Assembly (NCBI GenBank): GCA_949752745.1
Contig: CATKHT010000145.1
Span: forward strand, 1 to 64,000
DNA from: Protula sp. h YS-2021
Lineage: Eukaryota; Annelida; Polychaeta; Sabellida; Serpulidae
Reading direction: 5' to 3'
DNA length: 64,000 nucleotides
Made by a program: the position numbers and the translations under genes. Under the pieces are notes generated by a model. It was given only the letters and a program-made list of their open reading frames with translations, searched no databases and was not told where the DNA came from. This document shows positions 45,290 through 57,290 of the stretch, in pieces. Numbering within the stretch: position 1 is the stretch's first letter; every line of letters starts with the position of its first letter.

Positions 45290-45430
45290 CCCAGAAACAA
45301 GTAATTATTTGTGAAACACAAGCAGGCCCCAACCGCTCCCAAATTCATAGGGGTATAAAGCGATGACGGACAGACGGAAGGACACCCCAAACCTATAGGC
45401 CCCAATCCGAAGGGTTGGGGCCTAATGATA
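45290..45430 (+). repeat. 3' end of a pearl/Helentron-like element
   Basis: GACGGACAGACGGAAGGACAC is followed by the hairpin GGCCCCAA...TTGGGGCC and TAATGA. The pattern of a GACGGAC run, hairpin and CTAATGA matches the end at 10690-10752. The upstream core repeats are absent or unrecognisable. Confidence 0.55.
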
Positions 45431-45764
45431 TTTATTGCCGGACCTCTCAACAAATGCCACTAGCTTTCAAATACAAGATACTGAGCTGCTGTAAGTAAAC
45501 TGTTAGTATGCACATATCAATGTCAGATTTATGCTCACATGTAATCTTTGTAGCTGTTAGCAGTCATTTTGAAAAGCGAATTTATATGTCTTACAATTTG
45601 CACTTAAAACATTGATATTTCGGGATTACAGAACAAAGTGGTGAGTTACAGCTATGCTCTAAAATATATATCGGCCTTATATTTTCGCGAATCGCATTTT
45701 ACTTCGCGCATAACAGAAAACATGCATTAAATCCTGTATTTGCTACACATCAAAACATTTTAAT

Positions 45765-46515
45765 ATATATGTAAATGACATCAGTAGGAAATTGAATAAT
45801 GTAAAAATTGGTTGCTTTTTAGAAATTGAATTGATAAATCACAAATTTTATGCAGATGATTTAGTAATCTTGGCACCATCTCTTAATTGCTTACAGAAGT
45901 TAGTAAATGTGTGTTATGATTGTGGTATTAATTTAGACATATCTTTCAATGAAACAAAAACAAAATGTGTCATATTTAGAAGTAAAAAGGATAAAGGCAT
46001 CAAATACAAAAACATAACTTTAGGACATCAAAAAATAATGTACTGTAACATAATCAATAATCAATAAATTTAATCATTGTTCAGAAGATGTAAAAGTTAT
46101 CTTGTTCAAAACATATATCAGTAACTTTTATACTTCCCAGTTGTGGTCGTGTTATAAGAACGGCACTTTGTATTAGTTCAAAATTGCTTACAATAATATT
46201 TTTCGTGTTTTTTTCAATCCACATAGAAGATGTAGTATATCATTCGAAATGGAATTACGTAACATTAGACAATATCATGAAGTTATGGAAGTATATATTA
46301 AAAGTACTTACAAAAGGTTACATGAATCAGAAAATGCAATTTTACGATCATTACGCACCAGTCATATCATGAGAAAATCTAATTTAATGCGCAATTGGTA
46401 TAATGTGTCGTATACAGTTGATGTATAGTAAATATATTGATGTAGTATCTTTTACTGAAAGGCATTGTGAAAATTCAAAATATGGACCCCGAGTCTGAAT
46501 CAAAGCAATAAATAA
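45765..46515 (+). mobile_element. LINE-II remnant: reverse transcriptase palm to 3' end
   Basis: NNVKIGCFLEIELINHKFYADDLVILAPSLNCLQKLVNV carries the catalytic FYADD box at about 45850. After frame breaks near 46065 it continues ILFKTYISNFYTSQLWSCYK and RRCSISFEMELRNIRQYHEV, to YTVDV and a stop near 46427. The 3' end is GCAATAAATAAATAAA. It is 5'-truncated. The 3' 330 bp is the source type of the insertion at 27059. Confidence 0.75.
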
Positions 46516-46819
46516 ATAAAAGAAATTACGCCATCGCGTCCACAACACGAGTTATTCGCCATTCCGCAATGATCAAAAGACTTGTTTATTTCAATTCAGA
46601 ACGAGGCTCGAATGTATACACCAAAATTTCAGGGTCTTCTGCTTTCATTCGGCAACAAAAAATGAGACGTGTAAAACAGCAGAAACGTAACAGTACTTTG
46701 CAAAATTAATAAATCACAAGTGGGTCAGTGAAACTGACTATGTCCCCCGCCGTACAATCCCAGTATTTGATTTTGTTAGGTTGGACTACAACTCTTCGTA
46801 TCATATTCGTGAATTTTAA
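46516..46819. other. No gene recognised; 5' side of the pearl-like array
   Basis: Likely the 5' terminal part of the element whose core repeats start at 46820. I could not define its first base. Confidence 0.3.
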
Positions 46820-48393
46820 AATTCCAGCCTGGCCAATGTGCTTGGGCCAACATGGCTCATTTACAATACCAATTCTTGTTACCACCCATACTACCTATGT
46901 GTATAACATTTTGCCAATTGTTTCAAAACATGTAGGCTTGAGTGTGTTAGCAAACTCATTCCAGTATGTAAGGGTTGTGAACATTTCTGAAGTTCAGCTG
47001 GGCCAATGTCCTTGGGCTAACAGGGCTCATTTACAATACCGACCTTTGGTGGTTCCAATACTTCCTATATCTAAAAGATTTCAACAATCTATCCAGAATT
47101 GTAGGCTTGAGTGTGTTAACAAACTCATTCGACTGAATAAGGATTGGGAAAATTTGTGAAGTTCAGCTGGGCCAATGTCCTTGGGCCGACAGGGCTCATT
47201 TACACCACCGACCTTTGTTGGTTCCAATACTTCCTATATCTAAAAGATTTCAACAATCGATCCAGAATTGTAGGCTTGAGTGTATTAACAAACTCGTTCA
47301 ACTGAGTAAGGATTGGGAAAATTTGTGAAGTTCAGCTGGGCCAACGTCCTTGGGCCGATAGGGCTCATTTACAACACCAAACCTTGTTGATTCAAATACT
47401 ACTCACAGTTACGATATCTGGTCAATCGATCCAGAAATGTAGGCTTGAGTGTGTTAACAAACTCATTCCAGTATGTAAAGGTTGTGAAAATTTGTGAAGT
47501 TCAGCTGGGCCAATGTCCTTGGGCCGACAGGGCTCATTTACAATACCGACCTTTGTCGGTTCCAATGCTTACTATATCTAAAATGTTTCAACAATCGATC
47601 CAGAATTGTAGGCTTGAGTGTGTTAACAAACTCATTCAACTGAGTAAGGATTGGGAAAATTTGTGAAGTTCAGCTGAGCCAACGTCCTTGGGCCGATAGG
47701 GCTCATATACAATACCAATCCTTGTTCGTTCCAGTACTAACCATAGATACAATATCTTAACAATCGGTGGAAAAATGTAGGCTTGAGTGTGTTAACAAAC
47801 TCATTCGACTGAGTAAGGATTGGGAAAATTTGTGAAGTTCAGCTGAGCCAACGTCCTTGGGCCGATAGGGCTCATATACAATACCAATCCTTGTTCGTTC
47901 CAGTACTAACCATAGATACAATATCTTAACAATCGGTGGAAAAATGTAGGCTTGAGTGTGTTGACAAACTCATTCGACTGAGTAAGGATTGGGAAAATTT
48001 GTGAAGTTCAGCTGGGCCAATGTCCATGGTTCGACATGGCTCATTTACAATACCGATCCTTGTTCGTTCGAGTACTACCCATATATACAATATCTTAACA
48101 ATCGGTGGAAAAATGTAGGCTTGAGTGTGTTAACAAACTCATTCGACTGAATAAGGATTGGGGAAATTTGTGAAGTTCAGCTTGGCCAATGTCCTCGGGC
48201 CGACATGGCTCATTTACAATACCGATCCTTGTTCGTTCCAGTACTACCCATATATACAATATCTTAACAATCGCCGGAAAAATGTAGGCGAGAGTGTGTT
48301 AACAAAAAAGGTGTCGACAGACGGACAGACGGACGGACAGACGGACGGACAGACAAACCCGAACACTATAGTCCCCCGGCGGGGGACTAATAA
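46820..48393 (+). mobile_element. Pearl/Helentron-like element with nine ~170-bp core repeats and 3' hairpin
   Basis: Core repeats contain AGTTCAGCTGGGCCAATGTC, GGGCTCATTTACAATACCGA, and GTAGGCTTGAGTGTGTTAAC. The CAGCTGGGCCAA anchor recurs near 46991, 47161, 47330, 47500, 47668, 47838, 48006 and 48175, plus a diverged first copy near 46826. The array ends with a GACGGACGGACAGAC run, then the hairpin AGTCCCCCGGCGGGGGACT and AATAAAA. The hairpin overlaps a terminal CTAA, the kind of end expected for Helitron-like elements. All frames through it are spurious. Confidence 0.75.
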
Positions 48394-48497
48394 AACACAC
48401 ATTTAAAGTAGTTAGAATTTTAGAAGAAAATCCGGGTAACATTTTATTGGAATTTATGAATCGAAATACTTAAACAGAACACATAGCCCTGTGAGAA

Positions 48498-49597
48498 GGT
48501 TCCTAGTCAACTGGGCGCCAGGTCAACTGGGCGACAGCGAAGTCAACTGGGCGACAGCGAAGTCAACTGGGCGACAACTCTGGAGTCAACTGGGCGACAA
48601 AAAAAGTCAACTGGGCGACAGTAGAAGTCAACTGGGCGACAAGAAAATATCTTACGTTTTACATTTTGGACTTGGTTATTTGTAGATATTAGGAAATTAT
48701 GAAATTTGAATTACAAAAATATTCTGTCTCTGCTATTAACTAACTCTTTATTATATGTCTACCCCAAAGGGGAGGCATATATAGCTTTTGGTGCGTCCGT
48801 CTGCCCGCAGCGAGTTCTCAGAAAGTTACGAGCTAATTCTCTCAAAACTTGTATGCATGTTTTGGGGCACATGTCCAGATGATGCCCATGCTATTTTTTT
48901 TTTCGTTTATCTAAAAATTCTATTTTTGACGAATTTTTTAACTTAAGGGAGGTTTTGAACAATTTTTTGCTTTCTGCAGGCGATAGCGCTCAATGAAACT
49001 AATGAACCTAGCGCTTCGGCACAAAATACATTACGAGACTACTTTTAAGCAAAAACATGTTTGGCACGCCAAAGTTGCACCTATGACGTCATCGTTTACG
49101 AGTTATGACGCCATTTACGTTTTAAAGCTCTGTAACTCGAAAGCTAACGAAAAAGCCGCCAAAAATCACCTACCAGAGTATATTGGTAAAACCAATTGTC
49201 TGCCCCAATCATTTTCATTAGTTCATTGGTTCATTGATGTTTTCAAATGTAGTCCTTATGTGCAATTTATTTATTAATATTTAATTTAATATACATCTCT
49301 CTATAAAAGAAAAAAGGGTGCTTAGCCACGGTGAATCGACCTCATTTCCATTGCAATTAAAAGGAGTTCGCACACTTTGCAATTAAAAGGAGTTTACATA
49401 AATTGCAATTAACGAGAGTAATTTATTTTTTTGTCGCCCAGTCGACTTCTACTGTCGCCTGTTGACTTTTTTTTGTCATCCAGTTGGACATTTTTTGTCG
49501 CCCAATTGACCCCAGAGTTGTCGCCCAGTTGACTTTTTAGTCGCCCAGTTGACTGTCGTCCAGTTGACCTGGCGCCCAGTTGACCAGTTACCTACGA
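48498..49597. mobile_element. Foldback element with terminal arrays of CAACTGGGCGACA boxes
   Basis: The left arm (48498-48650) has seven GTCAACTGGGCG(A/C)(C)A boxes and the right arm (49430-49597) the same boxes inverted. The outermost GTCAACTGGGCGCCAGGTCAACTGG is conserved in both, as are the spacers (TCTGG before box 5; TAGAAG/CTTCTACT). No transposase is encoded. The interior (48750-49300) carries a different repeat with the hairpin CCCCAAAGGGG and TGCGTCCGTCTGCCCGC, which looks like a pearl-type 3' end in reverse orientation. Confidence 0.75.
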
Positions 49598-49599
49598 GA

Positions 49600-50082
49600 A
49601 TTGGTTCTTGTAAGAATCATATATTATCACCCACAAAATTCGTCAGTATGCTCTTAATATAAATGAAATGCAATAATGGTGTGTGAAAATAACTTTTGAA
49701 AATTCACTTGTTTATTTGCCATACAAACATATATACTTATGCATAAGTGTTTGAAGACACTGAAACTGGAACGCACCCTTCTCTAAGTAAAGACTTCAAG
49801 AAGAAGACATCTGACCTGCGTTCCTTTTTCCGCCGCTAGATGGCGAATGCATCACTGAGAAATCGGGAATTGCGCAAATACTTTTGAAAAGTGGCGGACG
49901 GTGATAGGTAGCTCCAGGAAGCGGTGCGCTAAGAATTTTCCAGGCACCGCTTCAAAGCCTCGCTATATAACGATAAGCAAGTCAACTGCGCTCGCTTTGA
50001 GGCACCCCTGTGGCTACTTTGTGCGAGAGTCAACGACCCATTGGTTTTTATTGGCATTTGCTAAAGGTCTTCAAAGTACAAC
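49600..50082. other. No gene recognised
   Basis: Short mixed sequence between the foldback element and a LINE. It includes GCTAGATGGCG at 49835-49845, a motif also present in intron 4 of gene B (39451). Confidence 0.35.
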
Positions 50083-50560
50083 GGTAATCATCATCATCAT
50101 CATCATGGTTTCGCTTGTATAGCGCTCATTTAGCCTTGCCACTGAGCGCACATCAGTTACGAAATATAATAGGCTTCTCGGAATAAGTGTGTCTTTAAAA
50201 GCTTCTTAAATTCTTCTACAGACTGTGCTGACTTGATATGTCTCGGTAACGTATTCCAAAGTGAACGGGCGGCCCTGCTAAATGCCCTGTCACCATACCC
50301 TGTGCGAGTCCTTGGAATGTGAAGCAAATGGCCGTCGGCAGAACGAAGTACTCGCGTCGGATTGTGCGTCTCGATCAGTTCGGAGATATATTGCGGGGCT
50401 TCATTATTTAGAGCCTTGAAAGTGATGAGCAGCACTTTGAACTTTATACGCTGTTGAACGGGGAGCCAGTGTAAAGACATCAAAGTGGGCGTGATATGCT
50501 CATATTTAGGTACAACTGCGATTATCCGAGCGGCAGCATTGAGAACGCTTTGTAACTAAT
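50083..50560 (-). mobile_element. CR1/L2-type LINE 3' fragment
   Basis: The minus frame 50157-50483 is the C-terminal region after the reverse transcriptase: SLHWLPVQQRIKFKVLLITFKAL, GDRAFSRAARSLWNTLP, and FKKLLKTHLF. The 3' UTR has GTGCGCTCAGTGGCAAGG and AGCGCTATACAAGCG and ends in (ATG)n at 50089-50106. The frame is intact over the preserved part. 5' truncation is near 50560. Confidence 0.8.
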
Positions 50561-50984
50561 CATATACAACTTCTGTGTTACGCCTTTTTTAAAAGAAATA
50601 ACACGGAAGTAACCCAAATCTCCCGCAATAATTGACATTTCAGGCTGCAACATAAACATTCGCTAACTCGCCATGGCGAGTGAAAATTTGGGTGGGCGAG
50701 TATGATTCAAATCACACTCGCCAAACTGGCGAGTATGATTTTTAAGCAAAAGTAGTTTGGCGAGTATAAATTTAAGTTAGTCGCCAAATTTATGAATATT
50801 GGCGGTAACTCAGCCTGACTATATTTCCTTTGACTTTATAATCACTTAACGTGTAAATTTCACACACCGCATTTCCTGCACTTAATCCTGTTTATAAACC
50901 AATCGCTGTGACCATTCTTTCTGTTCCATTTATGAAAGTAAGGATACATAACAGAATGCAAAATCTATACAAAAAGGACTGAAT

Positions 50985-51143
50985 ATGGATAAATTTGTCG
51001 CTAAACGTCCGCGTCTGGACGAAAACTCCGAGCAACCTTCTTCATCTGGAACAAAGGATACAAGGTCGAAAAATAAATCATCTAAAAATGTTACCCACAC
51101 AGCGCGTCTAGCAGCGAAGAACATCACTCACAAGCGAAGATAA
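50985..51143 (+). pseudogene. hAT transposase N-terminal fragment
   Basis: The frame begins MDKFVAKRPRLDENSEQP and is Ser/Lys-rich. This is the usual leader before the zinc finger in this group of hAT transposases. It runs into a stop at 51141 where the deletion starts. Confidence 0.55.
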
Positions 51144-51172
51144 AGAGAAAATAAAGCCATTGCAACAAAGGT

Positions 51173-51668
51173 GTGTACGAGTCCTACACTGGCGACTGTC
51201 CACGCGTTCTTAGACTTATCGATTTGATACTACCTTTACCCGCTAGCAGCGAAGAGAACGAACGTGGGTTTTCACTCCTGACCAAGACCAAGTTCAAAGC
51301 TCGAATGGGTTCGGAAAATCTGAGCGACAGACTTGTCATTTCGTTGTTGTCGGAAAATGTAGCAGACTACAGTCCGAAGAGTGCTGTTCAGTTTTGGTTG
51401 CAGTCCGTTAATCGCAGAATCGCTCACGAACAACAGAAAATCGCCCGTGTCAGATGCTGACAGGGACTCGGACGAAAGCGACTAGAAAACGAAGAAAATC
51501 TACACCACGAAACGACAGAGAACTTCGAAGAGGCGCATAATGAAGTGTCTGAAGCAGATGTTCACCGGTTTTTATGTGAGACTGGATTAGTCAACGCTCA
51601 AACATTTGAGAATGTGTACAAACTCAAAAAATTTGACTTTAAGCTTATTTTCAATCGGTTTCAGTAAT
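51173..51668 (+). pseudogene. hAT transposase C-terminal dimerisation region
   Basis: LILPLPASSEENERGFSLLTKTK, followed by SRMG-like RMGSENLSDRLVISLL, is the hAT C-terminal dimerisation signature (related to ZNF862/KIAA1586-type proteins). After a frameshift at about 51455-51475 the frame continues with an acidic tail (LENEENLHHETTENFEE) and FDFKLIFNRFQ, ending at 51668. The RNase H-like core is absent, so it is inactive. Confidence 0.75.
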
Positions 51669-52324
51669 CATCAGTACAAATAGTTTACGACAAAAAAAAA
51701 AAAATACTTAGATAAACTTTGATTGATTGATTGAAAAAACTGAAACACTCTTCATGATTTGAATGTTTGATATCATGTTGAACGACAATTTTTCTCCATG
51801 ATTTTTCGTTTAACTTTATATGTAGTTTTTGTTGACCGAATTTTTTATTATCTTTGGCATTTATTATCTTTGACCAAACGAGAAAAACGAAAAAGTGCAG
51901 TGGTATGTTTAAATCGGCTTGCAAAGGGCCGCATTTGTCGCTGATTATGTTGAGGTTTAATTGATAAACGCGCTGATAAGTATGTTACGCTTTATAAACA
52001 CAATAAAAACACAAAACAAAATAAACCTGAATTGTAATAAGTTTTTATTTTGTATGATTTATGTTTGGCGAGTATAAAATGTAGTAACTCGCCAAACTAG
52101 TAAGTTTGAATTCATTCTGGAGAGTATGAAACGAAGTCACTCGCCAAGTTGGCGAGAATAAAATTTTAGTTATGTTGCACCCTGCATTTGTTTGTACACA
52201 GGGAGCATACTTTATAACGTGAATTAGTAACAATAATTTTTGCAATTATCCACCAAAAAACTTTTAATTTGATATTTCAAAAAGAACGTAAAAAGAAAAA
52301 GTCAAATATTGTGGGTATACAAAA

Positions 52325-52690
52325 TAAATTTATACCTAACTCCGCATCTATCAGCTATTTCAGTATGTATTTTAGAAATAAACTATGACCCCTTTATTTA
52401 AATTTTCGGTCCCTCGACTTTGGTCACGTGACATTTAAAGGCCAGAATGTAAACAAACATTTGACAGGTGTGTGCGGAAACTTTTCTGCACTTTTATGAA
52501 CAAATAAAAGATATACAGCTCACTAAACTGTGCCTGTTTTACAAAAAGGGCATACTGGGCATGAACTTTCTGTAGATGTTTGAATAATAGGGGCTGGTAT
52601 GCGGGATTCGTGGCTCAGAAAATATGAAATTGACCCCTATTAGTGGAACAATGGAAGGCTTCGTAGCTCTGACACAGAGATGTACGATGT
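52325..52690. repeat. Dispersed repeat, second copy of 44945-45250
   Basis: This copy has an extra ~60-bp stretch (52535-52600) relative to the first. A partial direct duplication (GTCAGAGCT..CTCGGAGCTA) follows at 52695-52770. Confidence 0.65.
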
Positions 52691-52769
52691 TATACAAGTC
52701 AGAGCTACTCGGAGCTAGGTGCTAGGTTACTGGTACGGAGTTATTTACGTCAGAGCTGGCTCGGAGCTA

Positions 52770-53955
52770 ACAGTAAAAGCTATGCCAACCCCGTCTGGAC
52801 ATACGCAAATTGTTTGTTTACCTACTAAATTATTTTTCAAGATGGTTGTCGCCCTTTTTGCACTTCTATACCATATTATCGCCCGGTATACAAAGTTTTC
52901 TAGTATTTTTCAGCGTGACATATATTATTTCAACTGAACTAGTACTCAACTGAACAAAGCAATATTTCAGTTACATCTCACCAAAACAATAATGGTTACT
53001 TCATTAAATAGTGATATTTTTTGTTATTTCTTCTCTGGTGTCCTTTTTGTTGGTATTTTTTGTTAAAACAGGGAGGTTGCGTTGTTTTCCAACTTGCCAA
53101 CCTCTACGCCGGTTCTTTGTATTCCCATATACTCCACAGATCCACTGGAGATTCCGCGAAACTAGTACTCCTATATGTTATATCTATATATATAATGTGT
53201 GTAGTGGTGTGCGTGAGTATTGTGATGTAGCCAAAAATATGCCTACTTGTGCCTTTTTTAGTTTGTTTAAAAATTGAAAGCCACATTACTTTGTTATCGA
53301 GGGAATACTAAACAACAACTAACTAGAATGCAAAGTACACCTGAGCATATATATCACCAATAAACACGATTGACCTAATTTTCTATTTGGTATGATGAAA
53401 AGGAGAAAGTCCAGTGCACTTTTTAAATTTTTTTAAAGCTATACTGTTTTATCATTACTTTCCATCGTATGTCCACGTGTGTTTTTCATTGCATCACATC
53501 TTAAAAGAATGCATAACTAGATTTATCAAGTATCCATTGAGCTACTTAAGTTGGTAATAGTTAAATGAAAAATGGCGGAATTTTTTGGCAGATCAGGTTC
53601 TAAAATATATATCCTTTCGACTTTGACTGTTGTACAGCTGTTTCCCTTATGTTATGGGTTCGACTCCAGCACGGTACGTGCATAGCGAGTTTCTTTGCAA
53701 TGAACAGCATTCACCGATTGCGGCACAGCATGGTGAAACAGCGGGTTCGGTTTCTACAAGCAGTGGAAAATAAAATATTTTAATTTTCAAGCAAAAGCCT
53801 AGGAGGAGTAGCGTTTTATAATTACTTTATAACGCCACACATGACTTAAAATTATGACTAGAACCGTGCACCGCAAGTGAAAAAAATACGAAACTGTACG
53901 AGCTATGAAAGGTAAAAGCTTACCACGCTTGTCATCAATCTGACATCTCCTTGAT
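52770..53955. other. No gene recognised
   Basis: AT-rich. CCACTGGAGATTCCGCGAAA at 53141-53160 recurs at 61061-61080 and marks a small dispersed repeat. GGGTTCGACTCC at 53659 resembles a tRNA B box, but no tRNA fold was found. Confidence 0.4.
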
Positions 53956-53959
53956 TATT

Positions 53960-54330
53960 TTTAAGGTTTGTTCACCAAGGTACATCTGAACTTATAGAAT
54001 CACACCCAAAACTAAATCTGGGTCAATTTGTAGGAGAAGTAGAATTTTCAAAATGGGCTACTGATAAATTGAAAAATGTCCCCTCTTAATTTGGTCAGTT
54101 TTTAACGAAAGTAGGTTTCAAGAGAAATCTTCCTAGTAAACATTTGTAAATTTGCAGACAATCCGATCAAAATTGTGAGAGATGTGGCATTTTGAAAATT
54201 GGCAACCGAAAAATAATGGCCCCATTTGCCAATTTATGATGTATTGCTTAAAATGTAATTTGCCAAAACAAACCTATCTAGAGAACATTCCTAGAAAATT
54301 TGAAAGGAATCTGATAAAGTTACTCGGTAA
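53960..54330. repeat. Second satellite family, isolated units
   Basis: AATCCGATCAAAATTGTGAG, GGCATTTTGAAAATTGGCAA and GGCCCCATTTGCCAATTT repeat the text of the array at 34130-34930, in about two diverged units. Confidence 0.6.
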
Positions 54331-54334
54331 TACT

Positions 54335-55800
54335 TTCTAATCTAATAGTTATCTATTTGTGCCACCACCGGAGAGTGCCAGCTTATTGCATAATAAATCA
54401 ATATGCAAGCACTCTGTTGGAGTGGAACATGCAATAGCAATCATCGAGGAGTATTGACTATAACACATACTTATGAACGGTTTCAATCTATTTACCATTT
54501 GATATGTTTTGTTGGTACATTTTGTTTTCAAAACGGCATACCATCAGTACAGAATTTCGCTATAAATATGAGAAATCTTCAAGCAAAATATTGGGTTGAA
54601 CAAGCAAAACCTTTTCGGTTAATATGTGAATATATATTACACATGAATCTGGACGGAAAAAACTCTAATGAGAGAAATTTATGAAATGTATTTTCGTATT
54701 TTTTCTTGAAAAAAAACTCACAGTTTTGTTCTTGGCAAATTGTTGCAGACAAGAAAGCATGCCGGAGAGAATCGCAATAAATTTGATGAAAAGAAAAAAA
54801 GGAAAAGGCTTTTATGTCGCTAAGGTGCTTAATTTAGTTTTTGAGTATTAAGACTTGAAAAATTATAATGGGTTGTGTCGTTTGTGATTGTTCTGTAATA
54901 TATCATGTACTGGCCAAAATAGGTGTTTAATTACAAAATTGAAAAGGAACACAATATTTCCATGTTTGGCAAGGACACTGACGCTAAAGTGCACTCACCA
55001 CTATGGTTCATATTAATCATCATGATCATGTAAACACACAATGGCTATGCTTATGTTTTTTTTAATTTAGAAGCGTTTTTTTGCAGGGGCGCAATACATA
55101 CGATTACAGGGTCTCCGTTGTTAAGTGCATAGCATAATTCAACGTTAACAGGTGGGCAAATTTTGTTCTAACAAACAATGTTCAAATGAAGGATTTAAGC
55201 AACATTTTACCGTGTGCAAATCCGTTATGGGCGTAATATATGACTTCGCATTGAAACCCTTGCTAATATTGTATGATAGAACTTAGCAATGAAAATGCAC
55301 ATTACATGAACAAGTAACGAAAAAGATAGGCAACTTCATTTTCACGATGTATTTGTGCACATTAAGCATTTTGAACAGCATTTCAACCAAAATAACCTAT
55401 AAGATGGTGGCAATAATATGCACACTTACATTATTGTTAACAATCCTTACACACGGAAATGAAGGGGGACCTGACATTCCTATTTGCTGAAAAATGTAAA
55501 CAAATGGTTGAAGTTATCAGCTGATTCCTGTCACTTTTGACAATACCGTAAGGAACCACTCTATGCTGACTGTCCCATCAGTTCCCACTCCAACATGCCC
55601 TTGAAGTGGTTTATTTAGCAAAATTTAGACATGAGGCGTAAAAACAATGTCTCATTTCACAGGAGTACGTAAAATGTCATAGGTTTCGAATTAAAAACAC
55701 CAACAAAATTCTTGCCTCTCTTTATGTTGTCACAAACTGAAAATTATGCCATATTTAGTGCCCGCCAATATCGCTCCGAATATGTCAATGCTTGTTTCTT
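54335..55800. other. No gene recognised; possible 5' part of the Harbinger element
   Basis: Nothing coding is recognisable. The Harbinger terminus may lie here, but I could not pair it with a 3' end. Confidence 0.35.
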
Positions 55801-55806
55801 TTTCAG

Positions 55807-57290
55807 ATCGCGTACGTCCAGAAAAGTTAGGATAAGAGTTCCTGGCTTTTACGAAGACACAATTCCAAAATTTTCCCTTGATGAGTTTGAGATGCATTTT
55901 AGGATGACAAGGACAACCATGCAGACGGTTTATGATGCAATCGGAGAAACTATCAACGCCCACAATCTTATGTTGACAAATCGTGAATATCAAGGTGGGA
56001 GGGAACAGGTGATTATCATCCATTTTAAAATAACCCCCCCCCCCCCTCCGTCCTTCACGAAAAATGTAATGTTAACAAGTAAGTGAGTGTGTCTTTTAAT
56101 GGAAATATTAGCATGGAGTTTCTGCAACATAGGAATTGTATTTTTCCAGATACATCTACAATGGAAACTGTTAGTGTTTATTTGGTTTATAGCCAACAGG
56201 GCTCCTATCATGAACTGGACAATTTATTCACCATAGCCGAAGGGACATGTTGCAATATCATCCATATATTAAGTGCAATATTTTGCAAATATATACTGCC
56301 AAAAGTAGCAAGATGGCCTTGTGAGGAAGAAGAGCAAAGAATAGCGCTAGGAATTGAGCATTCAAAGGGATTTTGCCGGAGTCATAGGAATGATCGATGG
56401 ATGCCATATTCCTATTAAGCAACCAAAAGACAATGGCGCTGTGTACTACAATAGAAAGGACTTTTCTGTCATATGGCAAGGTAAAAAACATGTTAATTTT
56501 TACAACTGTATCAAAAGCGAGAAAAAAAAACAAAAAAATACAGAACATCATTTTTTATTAATAAACAAGAGTAATACTGAAAAGGGCATATTGTTCCGTT
56601 TACGTTTTTAAAATCTATCATTTACGATATCTTATCCGACAGCCTTCCTTGACTTTCGGATAGATGTCTTGTTGTGACGGAAGCTTCTCATTAGACGACC
56701 TAGATCGTGGTTTAGCAGTTTTGTAATAAATTGTTTGACCCTTAGTTACTGCCAATAAGCAATAACGGCGTGTTATAGCAAGTTAATGATTACACATAGC
56801 GATATTGAAAGTAAATAAGGGTCAGGTGATTTATTAAAAAATGCCTCATTGTATTTCCCAGAAGAGTGCACGATGCTCACGTGTTTGACCAATCTCCCCT
56901 TTACCTCAATGGAGTTCTTTTGTGTGGTGACTGTGCATTATTAGGAGACTCTGCGTATCCTAATCTTGCATGGCTGGTAACACCTTTCAAAGATAATCAG
57001 AGACTTTCAGAAGAAATGAAACGTAATAATTACATACATTCCTCAATTCTTCAAAGGGAGATTTTGCCGTCTAAAATATTTAGACCAGGAAACTGTAGAT
57101 ACCATGACAAATACTATTGCAGCTGCTTGTTGTTTACATAACATGTGTATTTTACAAGATGACATTGATGAATATTTTGAAGAAAATGTCGGAGTTCCAG
57201 TACCTGTTGCTATCCAGCTCCGGGTCTATTTAGCAATGATGCTCGGGAGAGTGGATATGTCAAGCGAAACAGAATAACTGAACTTAAGGA
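55807..57290 (+). pseudogene. PIF/Harbinger transposase, exons with frameshifts and a deletion
   Basis: Exon-like blocks are 55807-56010 (ends GGREQ|GTGATT), 56155-56480 (after TTTTTCCAG) and 56862-57280 (after ATTTCCCAG). They contain a helix-turn-helix-like start (FSLDEFEMHFRMTRTTMQTVYDAIG), the first catalytic Asp in GVIGMIDGCHIPIK, YYNRKDFSVI, then VHDAHVFDQSPLY with GDSAYP (second Asp) and AAACCLHNMCIL. Frameshifts occur near 56197 and 56373. About 12 codons that should carry the catalytic Glu (the ERAFG region) are deleted at about 57050, where HSS is joined to GRFCRLKYLD. The segment between the second and third blocks also lacks the usual VCD/GWPGS part. So it cannot be active. Confidence 0.78.

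Larger units (their letters stand above)
50641..52184 (+). mobile_element. hAT-type element with 5-bp target duplication, internally deleted
   Basis: The ends are CAGGCTGCAACATAA (50641) and its inverted complement TTATGTTGCACCCTG (ending 52184), with one mismatch. CATTT lies directly on both sides (50636-50640 and 52185-52189). Subterminal boxes GGCGAGTATAAA / TTTGGCGAGT and their inverses occur several times at 50660-50800 and 52060-52165. Inside are the N and C termini of a transposase with the middle missing. Confidence 0.8.

Noticed and set aside
53600..53700. tRNA gene or tRNA-derived SINE (GGGTTCGACTCC)
   Set aside because: Only a B-box-like string is present; I could not pair an acceptor stem or find an A box. 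The same holds for GTTCGAATCCCA at 35632.
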